DNA of 7,430 bases from the NCBI GenBank assembly GCA_903909925.1, contig CAIVXR010000085.1, forward strand, positions 1 through 7,430, read 5' to 3'. Positions 1 to 6,114 of this stretch are shown in pieces. Every line of letters begins with the position of its first letter. Position 1 is the stretch's first letter. Position numbers and translations under genes: made by a program. The notes under the pieces are model-generated. The model ran no database searches and was not told where the DNA came from. It saw only the letters and a list, made by a program, of their open reading frames with translations. The DNA comes from an uncultured beta proteobacterium (GTDB lineage Bacteria; Pseudomonadota; Gammaproteobacteria; Burkholderiales; Burkholderiaceae).

Positions 1-1702
1 AGAAAGCTCTAGGTTCCATTGTGAGCAACATATCGCGCCCAAAGAAGCCTTTTAGCTCAGCTGCATCTCGTTCAAATGCCATGCCAGAATCTAAACTAAA
101 GGTTGGAATCGTAAAACCTTGTGCTGGCAATGCGCCCACATTATTAAATGGGGTAGCGTTGTAGTTATTAGATTGAAAACTTACCTTGGGAGTTATGTAA
201 TAACCAGGGGTCACTTGCGGAAGAGACATTGCACCTTTAACCACTGTTCTATCTGCTTGACTGTATACACCAGGAGCAGTGGTTGCTAAATGGCCTTGAA
301 TGTTATATGCAAAGCGAGTGAAGTCTGTAGAGAAAGAGGTGGCAGGGCCAGTAGGTAAGGTTACATATTTGCCGCTCGTATCTGAAGCAGTTGCTGTCAA
401 ACGATTGTTATAGGCAGCAGTAATGTTTGGCACAACGTTGTAGGGCGACTGAACTGTAACAGTTGGATCAGGTTGAAGAGTCTGAAAGGTCAAAGCTCTA
501 GCCGAAACATTCCAATTACTTAAGCTTCCTGTAAGGCCTTTAGTTGTCCCTACCTCTTGTCTAAATTGATTAGTTACAGCTCCCGCAATGCTTTGTGAAA
601 ATTGTGTTGGATACAGATTATCGGAAACTCTAGCAACGTTGGCATAGCCTGACCATGCTCCAGGCAAAGGTACGCCGCCAGGTCCGACACCACCACTGAA
701 AACCTGTCGCTGCTGCCAATCGTACTTCCATCGATCGGTACCAGTTTGTTTATCGTATGGTAAAAACTCACCCGCAACTGTTCCAGAATATTTCGTATCG
801 AGAAAACGATATTGCGCACCTAGCATGGTGCCGCGGTGATTCATATAGCGGGGCAACAATAGTAAGTCACGGTTGGGAGCAATGTTTACGTAATATGGCT
901 GGGTAATATCCAAGCCATTATTCGAGTTGTAACCTGCGACTGGAGCCAAAATGCCTGTGCGGCGCTGACCTCCTGTCGGTGCTGTGAAATAAGGGACATA
1001 AGCAATTGGCACATCAAAAAACCGCATGACGCCATGTGTGCCAACCATTTCTTTTTGCTCGTTATCAATCTCTAAGGTACTTGTTGTGAAATACCAATCC
1101 ATATTTTCAGGAGTACACGTGGTGTAAGTTGCCTTATCAAAGACAAATATGTCTGGGCCCACAACAGTTAGTTTTTTTGCCACCCCACTTCCGCGACTAT
1201 CACGAAGTTCATATGCCGGTGTTTCCATTGCACCTTCGCGCGCATCCACTTTAAACTGCCCTTTGGGCCCCCTGAAGGTCACATTACCTTTTGAGAGTTC
1301 TGCATTACCCAGTAAATCTGCAATATCAGTATCTGGGTTGTAAGTGATTTCATCAGCCTTTAGAACTGCGCCATTACGACGAATTTGTGCCCGGCCTTTT
1401 AAATGCATATCGCGCTCGACCACACCATCAATAGAATCACTGGATGTAAAAGTCAGTGCTTTACCGTCTTCAATGGGCTTGCCTACACGAAGTTGATCGT
1501 CCAACTTTAAAATAGTGACATTGCCACGATCAGGCAACAAAACGGTATTGGTATTGGACTGTGAAAGCGGAGGTAATGGAGCAGGAGCCTGCGCCCGAAT
1601 CGGGAGTGCGAGCTGAAGCAGTATTACCCCCATGATGACGCGCGGGGTTATAGCCAAAAAAAGAGGGGCGCAAAGGCCGGCGCGACGGCGATAATGACTC
1701 AT
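1..1702 (-). CDS. lptD: LPS-assembly outer-membrane protein LptD (5' part; C-terminus beyond left edge)
   Basis: LptD forms, with the lipoprotein LptE, the outer-membrane translocon that inserts lipopolysaccharide into the outer leaflet. Reading the minus strand from the ATG at 1702 gives 567 uninterrupted codons to the window edge. Residues 1-14 are basic (SHYRRR), 15-35 are hydrophobic, and a signal-peptidase site is plausible near IRAQA (35-39). Residues about 55-195 are the periplasmic OstA/LptA-like jelly roll, with typical phrases such as ERDMHLKGRAQIRRNG, LKADEITYNPDTD and TYTTCTPENMDWYF. The beta-barrel part begins around GVMRFFDVPIAYVPYF (224-239) and RRTGILAP (247-254), and the fragment ends in the family-like MEPRAF. 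Full-length homologues run to roughly 750-850 residues, so about a quarter or more is missing, including the C-terminal cysteine pair. Cys196 is the only cysteine in the visible mature part. In related genomes surA usually follows, off the left edge here. Family assignment is firm. Confidence 0.95.
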   Translation of the reverse strand, partial: MSHYRRRAGLCAPLFLAITPRVIMGVILLQLALPIRAQAPAPLPPLSQSNTNTVLLPDRGNVTILKLDDQLRVGKPIEDGKALTFTSSDSIDGVVERDMHLKGRAQIRRNGAVLKADEITYNPDTDIADLLGNAELSKGNVTFRGPKGQFKVDAREGAMETPAYELRDSRGSGVAKKLTVVGPDIFVFDKATYTTCTPENMDWYFTTSTLEIDNEQKEMVGTHGVMRFFDVPIAYVPYFTAPTGGQRRTGILAPVAGYNSNNGLDITQPYYVNIAPNRDLLLLPRYMNHRGTMLGAQYRFLDTKYSGTVAGEFLPYDKQTGTDRWKYDWQQRQVFSGGVGPGGVPLPGAWSGYANVARVSDNLYPTQFSQSIAGAVTNQFRQEVGTTKGLTGSLSNWNVSARALTFQTLQPDPTVTVQSPYNVVPNITAAYNNRLTATASDTSGKYVTLPTGPATSFSTDFTRFAYNIQGHLATTAPGVYSQADRTVVKGAMSLPQVTPGYYITPKVSFQSNNYNATPFNNVGALPAQGFTIPTFSLDSGMAFERDAAELKGFFGRDMLLTMEPRAF

Positions 1703-1719
1703 GGATCCAGACCAGCCTT

Positions 1720-1725
1720 ATTATA
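1720..1725 (-). promoter_or_regulatory. Candidate sigma-70 -10 box for lptD
   Basis: Read on the minus strand, this is a perfect TATAAT whose downstream edge is 17 bases before the lptD ATG. Transcription would start near 1713, giving a leader of about 11 bases. At the right distance upstream I see only GAGAGT, a poor -35 box, and there is no TGn extension, so the call rests on the -10 alone. The site sits in the 33-base gap between lptD and amgK. The same AT-rich patch read on the plus strand gives TATTAT/TTATAC, a possible -10 for amgK, so the two promoters may overlap. Confidence 0.4.
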
Positions 1726-1735
1726 CGAATCGACC

Positions 1736-2737
1736 ATGACTGACTCTCGCTTAAATACCCTTCGTAAGTGGCTAGAAGCCCTAAAGCCTATCTGGCAATT
1801 AGATCTAGACACTTTGGCGCCAGCCTCAGCGGATGCGAGCTTTAGACGCTATTTCCGCATTGATTCCCAAAAGCCCAATTTGCAGACTTTAATCGTGATG
1901 GATGCACCCCCTCAGCACGAGCCTGTAGACGCCTTTATTCAGGTTGATTTATTACTCTCATCTGCCGGATTAAATGTTCCAAAAATACTCGAACAAAATA
2001 TTGCCCAGGGCTTTCTTCTTTTAAATGATTTGGGCACTAAAACCTATCTCGCAGAACTCAATAATGAAACTGCAGATCATCTGTACAAAGATGCAACCAA
2101 TGCTTTAATACAAATGCAATTGGCTAGCAAACCAAATGTATTACCAAACTATGATCAAGCGATATTACAAAGAGAGCTAGATCTGTTTCCCGAATGGTAT
2201 CTAAAAAAACATCTGAATATTCAACTAAGCGATATACAGCAATCTCAGCTTAAACAAGCTTTTGAATTCATTATTGAAAATAATCTAGCGCAAGCAAAGG
2301 TCTATGTTCATCGGGATTACCATTCACGCAACTTAATGGTGACTGAAAAAAATAATCCTGGGGTAATCGATTTTCAAGATGCCGTTTATGGCCCTATTAC
2401 TTACGACGCCTCCTCCTTATGGCGCGATGCATACATAGCATGGCCTGAAGAGCGTGTGATTGACTGGGTCATTAAATTCTGGGAAGAGGGTCGTAAAGCT
2501 AAATTGCCAATGCCAGATGATTTTGGTCAGTTCTATCGCGATTTTGAGTGGATGGGTCTGCAGCGTCACCTCAAAGTTCTGGGTATTTTTGCAAGACTCT
2601 TTCATCGTGATGGCAAGGATGGCTACCTCAAAGATATTCCCTTAGTATTGGAATACGCTATCGCTACTGCTAACCGCTATATTGAACTTAAGCCATTGGC
2701 ACGTATTTTGGAAGCAACGCGCCAAAATAAAAAATAA
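1736..2737 (+). CDS. amgK: N-acetylmuramate/N-acetylglucosamine anomeric kinase AmgK (aminoglycoside-phosphotransferase fold)
   Basis: AmgK phosphorylates C1 of MurNAc (and GlcNAc) in the cytoplasm, giving MurNAc-1-P for MurU in the peptidoglycan-recycling route that bypasses de novo UDP-MurNAc synthesis. From the chosen start the protein has 333 residues, normal for the family. Visible motifs are ADASFRRYFR (32-41, N-lobe nucleotide-binding strand), MDAPPQHEP (55-63), LLLNDLG (94-100, hinge), the catalytic loop VHRDYHSRNLM (191-201, with H192, D194, N199), and VIDFQDAVYGP (210-220), where D212 is the metal-binding Asp. An in-frame ATG at 1694 would add 14 residues without family character and run into lptD, so I chose ATG 1736 (MTDSRLNTLRKW). 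Neither start has a clear ribosome-binding site. murU follows after 13 bases, which strongly supports AmgK over a generic phosphotransferase. The gene is first in the plus-strand operon. Confidence 0.9.
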   Translation: MTDSRLNTLRKWLEALKPIWQLDLDTLAPASADASFRRYFRIDSQKPNLQTLIVMDAPPQHEPVDAFIQVDLLLSSAGLNVPKILEQNIAQGFLLLNDLGTKTYLAELNNETADHLYKDATNALIQMQLASKPNVLPNYDQAILQRELDLFPEWYLKKHLNIQLSDIQQSQLKQAFEFIIENNLAQAKVYVHRDYHSRNLMVTEKNNPGVIDFQDAVYGPITYDASSLWRDAYIAWPEERVIDWVIKFWEEGRKAKLPMPDDFGQFYRDFEWMGLQRHLKVLGIFARLFHRDGKDGYLKDIPLVLEYAIATANRYIELKPLARILEATRQNKK

Positions 2738-2750
2738 TTAGCAAGTCATA

Positions 2751-3467
2751 ATGAACAAAATAAATTCTCTTCCTTGCTTTCTACTAGCTGCTGGCAGAGG
2801 TGAGCGGATGCGTCCACTCACTGATCACTTACCAAAGCCCTTATTAACTATTCAAAATAAATCATTACTGGCATGGCATCTTGAGAGTCTTGCTAAGTCA
2901 GGTATCCAAAAGGTTGTCATTAATCATGCATGGCTTGGAGAAAAAATTGAAGAAAGCTTGGGAGATGGTCATCAATTTGGCCTAAGTATTCAGTATTCTC
3001 CTGAGGGTACTGCTCTTGAAACTGCTGGAGGCATCCGTAAAGCGCTCCCCTTACTTTGCCCGGATGATTATTTTTTGGTCATAAATGGCGATGTATTTAG
3101 TCCTGATCTCAATGTAAATGTGTTAATTGGAGAGGCCTCAAAACTACGCAACAATCCAGCTAAGCCTTTAGCTCATCTACTCATGGTTCCAAATCCGGTT
3201 CAGCACCCAAACGGAGACTTCTACCTTAAAGACTCAATCATCAGTACGCACGCATCAGTCGGCGCAAAAAAGCTCACTTTTTCAGGAATCGGCATCTACC
3301 ATAAGGATCTCTTTAAGGGTCTAGAAGTAGGCGCTCCAGCCAAACTGGCGCCCCTGCTGATAAAGGCAATGGAGCAAAATAAAGTGTCCGGTGAAAAATA
3401 TACCGGTCCATGGCACGATGTAGGGACTCCACAACGCTTACAAGAGCTCAATGCAGCTTATGAATAA
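2751..3467 (+). CDS. murU: N-acetylmuramate-1-phosphate uridylyltransferase MurU
   Basis: MurU transfers UMP from UTP to MurNAc-1-P, making UDP-MurNAc and completing the recycling branch started by AmgK. The 238-residue length fits a single-domain GT-A-type nucleotidyltransferase without an acetyltransferase tail, unlike GlmU. The signature LAAGRGERMRPLT is at 12-24, followed by PKPLL (28-32, K29). Residues 57-63 (INHAWLG) and 79-94 (SIQYSPEG...LETAGGI) resemble Pseudomonas MurU closely as I recall that sequence. NGD (112-114) and WHDVGT (221-226) supply the likely metal-binding Asp residues D114 and D223. The start at 2751 lies 13 bases after the amgK stop, with only a weak AGCAAG upstream. 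The C-terminus overlaps the start of pepP. A sugar-1-P nucleotidyltransferase of another specificity is the main alternative, but adjacency to amgK makes it unlikely. Confidence 0.92.
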   Translation: MNKINSLPCFLLAAGRGERMRPLTDHLPKPLLTIQNKSLLAWHLESLAKSGIQKVVINHAWLGEKIEESLGDGHQFGLSIQYSPEGTALETAGGIRKALPLLCPDDYFLVINGDVFSPDLNVNVLIGEASKLRNNPAKPLAHLLMVPNPVQHPNGDFYLKDSIISTHASVGAKKLTFSGIGIYHKDLFKGLEVGAPAKLAPLLIKAMEQNKVSGEKYTGPWHDVGTPQRLQELNAAYE

Positions 3468-4815
3468 CAAAATCTATCAAGAACGCAGAAATGCACTAGC
3501 AAAACAAATCTACACTAAATCAGGTGGTGGTGTTGCCGTTATCTCGACTGCACCCGAGCTTGCTCGTAATCGTGATAGCGAGTTTCCCTACCGCCATGAC
3601 AGTGATTTCTTTTACTTAACCGGCTTTGAAGAGCCGGGTGCAACCTTGGTAATGGAAATTAAAAGTAGCGGGAAAGCCTACGAACTTCAATCCCACTTAT
3701 TTTGTCGCCCAAAAGACCCCGAACGTGAAATTTGGGACGGCATTCGTCTTGGGCCTGAGGCAGCATCGGCAGCACTTGGTGTTGAGTTTGCGCACAGCAA
3801 TCAAGAGCTCGATCGCAAACTGGGTGGACTACTGGCTGATCAAACTGCTATTTATATTCGCTTAGCAGAGAGCGCAGAAGCAGATTGTCGCTTGCGTCAT
3901 TGGATGAAGCAAGTTCGAGCACAGGCACGTTCTGGCATTAACCCGCCCTCGGAGCTCCATGACGTTGAAGCACTCATTCATGAGATGCGCCTCTTTAAAG
4001 ATGTCCATGAAATCGATACGATGCGCCGTGCTGCTGCCATTTCTGCGCGCGCCCATATTCGCGCAATGCAAAGGTGCAAGCCTGGCATTCGTGAATACCA
4101 ACTCGAGGCAGAATTACTACATGAGTTCCGCAATAGTGGATCCCAAAGTGTTGCCTATAACAGTATTGTTGCTGGTGGCGCTAACGCTTGTATCTTGCAC
4201 TATCGTGCTGGTGCAAGCGAACTTCGTAGTGGTGAACTTTGTTTAATTGATGCAGGTTGTGAGCTTAATGGTTATGCGTCTGATATCACGCGCACTTTTC
4301 CAGTAAGCGGAAAATATACCGGCCCTCAGCGGGCACTTTATGACATTACTCTCGCTGCACAAGAGGCAGCAGTTGCAATGACTAAACCAGGCAATTCTTT
4401 TATGCAACCTCATGAAGCGGCACTCAAAGTACTCACCCAAGGTCTGCTTGATGAAAAACTACTCAAATTGTCGGAACTCGGCTCGCTCGAGAACGCAATT
4501 GAAATTGCTGCTTATCGTCGTTTTTATATGCACCGAACTTCACACTGGTTAGGCATGGATGTGCATGATGTTGGCTCTTATCGTGAGAGCATTGGCGAAG
4601 AAGAGAAGCCTTGGCGTATTCTAAAAAGCGGTATGGTGATTACGATTGAGCCAGGTCTTTATGTAAGGCCTGCCGATGATATCGATGAGACCTTCTGGAA
4701 TATTGGCATTCGGATTGAGGATGATGCAGTCATTAATGAATCTGGCTGTGAATTAATCTCTCGTGGCGCGCCAGTCAAGGCTGATGAAATTGAAGCCACT
4801 ATGAAGAATGTCTAA
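3451..4815 (+). CDS. pepP: Xaa-Pro aminopeptidase P (M24B metallopeptidase)
   Basis: PepP is a cytoplasmic dimanganese enzyme that removes the N-terminal residue from peptides with proline in second position. The protein has 454 residues, close to E. coli PepP. The N-terminal non-catalytic domain (about 5-175) includes NRDSEFPYRHDSDFFYLTGF (40-59). The C-terminal pita-bread domain holds all five expected metal ligands: D267 (IDAGC), D278 (ASDITRTFP), H365 (TSHWLGMD), E400 (TIEPGLY) and E423 (RIEDD). H250 (ILHY) and H372 (DVHD) match the active-site histidines. The start is ambiguous. ATG 3451 overlaps murU by 17 bases and has AAGAG four bases upstream. ATG 3460 overlaps by only 8 bases (ATGAATAA) and would give 451 residues. 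Either implies translational coupling to murU. ubiH follows after 9 bases, matching the pepP-ubiH linkage known in enterobacteria. Confidence 0.95.
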   Translation: MQLMNNKIYQERRNALAKQIYTKSGGGVAVISTAPELARNRDSEFPYRHDSDFFYLTGFEEPGATLVMEIKSSGKAYELQSHLFCRPKDPEREIWDGIRLGPEAASAALGVEFAHSNQELDRKLGGLLADQTAIYIRLAESAEADCRLRHWMKQVRAQARSGINPPSELHDVEALIHEMRLFKDVHEIDTMRRAAAISARAHIRAMQRCKPGIREYQLEAELLHEFRNSGSQSVAYNSIVAGGANACILHYRAGASELRSGELCLIDAGCELNGYASDITRTFPVSGKYTGPQRALYDITLAAQEAAVAMTKPGNSFMQPHEAALKVLTQGLLDEKLLKLSELGSLENAIEIAAYRRFYMHRTSHWLGMDVHDVGSYRESIGEEEKPWRILKSGMVITIEPGLYVRPADDIDETFWNIGIRIEDDAVINESGCELISRGAPVKADEIEATMKNV

Positions 4816-4824
4816 ATTTAAATC

Positions 4825-5982
4825 ATGAGTGCCTCAAATTGCGACATCTTGATCCAGGGAGGCGGCCCAGTTGGTCTTGCTTGCGCGGCCTGGACCCTAC
4901 AAAAGTTTCCAGATGCAAAAGTCATCCTGATTGATCGAAATCCAGTTAATGATGCTGATCTAGTTGCAGCTGATAGTCGGGGCATCGCCTTATCTCATGG
5001 CAGTAAATTATTGCTCGATACGATTCATGCCTGGCCTACTGATAGTGCTGACATATATCGTGTGCACGTTTCACAAGCAGGTCGCTTTGGTCGCGCACTG
5101 ATGATACGCGAAGAGCTTAATCAAGATGCCTTGGGTCATATCATTCGCTATCGTGATATTCACGTGACCTTACGGCAAGCTTTAAGGTCCATCCAAAGTA
5201 AGACCCCTCATTTTGCTTGGCAACACATCAGTAAAGAAGCTGAACAGCCAAACATCGAGGCCAAATGTATTGTGCATGCCGAAGGTGGCTTATTTAAAAC
5301 GCAAGATTGGGTTGAATCTGGTCGTGACTATGGGCAATCAGCCCTAGTTGGATTGGTTGAGGTGGAGAGTTCTGTCCCCCACCAGGCCTGGGAACGCTTC
5401 ACAGCTGAAGGACCATTGGCGGTTTTACCAAGTCATTACGGTCCCAATATTTTGAACCTAGTGTGGTGTGGATCACCGCAGTCTTCACAGCACCGACTGC
5501 AATTAAGTGATGCTGATTTTCTAAGCTCATTGCAAAGTGAGTTTGGTTCGCGCATTGGGCGCTTTCTCAAAATTCAAGATCGTCGCTTGTATGAGCTCGG
5601 TCTCAACTATCGTAAAGAAATCACCAAAGATAATGAAGTGTGGATTGGCAATGCTGCACAAACTTTGCACCCAGTTGCAGGTCAGGGATTAAATTTAGGG
5701 TTGCGTGATGCTTACTTGCTTGCCGAAAAATTAGTGGGGGTATTTTCGGGAGCAATAGAAAACCAAACCCCGGGGGATATTCAGAGCGCATTGGAAAGTT
5801 ATGCACAAACTCGCAAAGTAGATCGCACTACGACCATTGGTTTGACTGACTTCATGGCCAGAGTATTTACCTCGAATCTTGCCCCCGTTGTTCTAGCCCG
5901 TGGATTAGCTTTATCGGCCCTACAGTGGCTTCCTCCGGTCAAGACAGCCTTAGCTCGCCAGATGATGTTTGGTAGGCGCTAA
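4825..5982 (+). CDS. ubiH: FAD-dependent UbiH/COQ6-family monooxygenase, probable ubiquinone-biosynthesis hydroxylase
   Basis: Members of this family use FAD, O2 and NAD(P)H to hydroxylate the aromatic ring of ubiquinone precursors; UbiH acts at C-6 of octaprenyl-methoxyphenol. The 385-residue length is usual. The N-terminal Rossmann motif is ILIQGGGPVGLACA (8-21), and the beta-strand end LIDRN (35-39) receives the FAD ribose. DSRGIALS (50-57) and RYRDIHVTLRQAL (108-120) are typical, and AWERFTAEGPLAVLP spans 188-202. The second FAD signature, starting GNAAQTLHPVAGQG (275-288) and ending in LRD (293-295), is diagnostic of the UbiH/F/I group. The middle DG motif is degenerate: where ADGxxS is expected, AEGG is seen at 152-155. 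The start at 4825 has no recognisable ribosome-binding site. Position after pepP favours UbiH over UbiF or UbiI, but ring-position specificity cannot be read from the sequence. Confidence 0.85.
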   Translation: MSASNCDILIQGGGPVGLACAAWTLQKFPDAKVILIDRNPVNDADLVAADSRGIALSHGSKLLLDTIHAWPTDSADIYRVHVSQAGRFGRALMIREELNQDALGHIIRYRDIHVTLRQALRSIQSKTPHFAWQHISKEAEQPNIEAKCIVHAEGGLFKTQDWVESGRDYGQSALVGLVEVESSVPHQAWERFTAEGPLAVLPSHYGPNILNLVWCGSPQSSQHRLQLSDADFLSSLQSEFGSRIGRFLKIQDRRLYELGLNYRKEITKDNEVWIGNAAQTLHPVAGQGLNLGLRDAYLLAEKLVGVFSGAIENQTPGDIQSALESYAQTRKVDRTTTIGLTDFMARVFTSNLAPVVLARGLALSALQWLPPVKTALARQMMFGRR

Positions 5983-6022
5983 GGGGCTTAAATACAGTTC
6001 TTAGTACGCATCCAATTAATTT

Positions 6023-6037
6023 GCATTGAAATAGATC
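6023..6037. promoter_or_regulatory. Possible second, weaker Fis-binding site
   Basis: GCATTGAAATAGATC has the G and C at positions 1 and 15, a pyrimidine at 4, a purine at 12 and an AT-rich core with one G, so it fits the degenerate Fis consensus in part. Its centre lies 19 bases upstream of the centre of the better site at 6042-6056. The motif is loose enough that chance is a real explanation. Confidence 0.2.
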
Positions 6038-6060
6038 ATCTGCCTAAAAAATAGGCAGAT
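6038..6060. promoter_or_regulatory. Perfect 9-5-9 dyad containing a candidate Fis-binding site upstream of dusB-fis
   Basis: The arms ATCTGCCTA (6038-6046) and TAGGCAGAT (6052-6060) are exact inverted complements around a five-A loop. The inner 15 bases GCCTAAAAAATAGGC (6042-6056) match the Fis consensus GNTYAAWWWTTRANC at all but three positions. They keep the G and C at the ends, the pyrimidine/purine at 4 and 12, and a seven-base A/T centre. In E. coli, Fis represses its own dusB-fis promoter by binding there, so an operator is the preferred reading. An RNA hairpin ending the ubiH transcript is the alternative, but only ATTTG follows the stem rather than a U run. Binding is inferred. Confidence 0.45.
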
Positions 6061-6063
6061 TTG

Positions 6064-6072
6064 TGCTAAAGT
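6064..6072 (+). promoter_or_regulatory. Candidate extended -10 promoter element for dusB-fis
   Basis: TGCTAAAGT fits an extended -10 (TGn followed by TAAAGT, four of six matches to TATAAT). It would start transcription near 6079, leaving a leader of about 36 bases before the preferred dusB ATG at 6115. No good -35 box lies at normal spacing, which is tolerable for an extended -10. It sits four bases downstream of the dyad, so a protein bound there would interfere with polymerase. Weakly supported. Confidence 0.3.
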
Positions 6073-6114
6073 GTCATGCTTCGCGCAAGACTCCAACTAC
6101 ACCAAATCCATTTT

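Noticed and set aside
574..1343. Short open frames at 574-819 and 886-1068 (minus) and 1149-1343 (plus)
   Set aside because: They lie inside lptD in other frames or on the opposite strand, and their translations have no recognisable domains.
1702..1709. Eight-base palindrome TGGATCCA at the lptD start
   Set aside because: Too short to be meaningful; expected by chance and not repeated near other starts.
1694..1735. Fourteen-residue N-terminal extension of AmgK from ATG 1694
   Set aside because: It overlaps the lptD start, lacks a ribosome-binding site and does not resemble the family N-terminus.
3862..4440. Open frames of 65-95 codons within pepP on both strands
   Set aside because: Out-of-frame shadows of an intact, motif-complete gene; no independent start signals or family resemblance.
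6038..6066. Dyad read as a Rho-independent terminator for the amgK-ubiH operon
   Set aside because: The stem is good (9 bp, five-base loop) but is followed by ATTTGTGC on the plus strand and has no T-run on the minus side, so it lacks the U tract needed for intrinsic termination. The operator reading fits better, though termination is not excluded.
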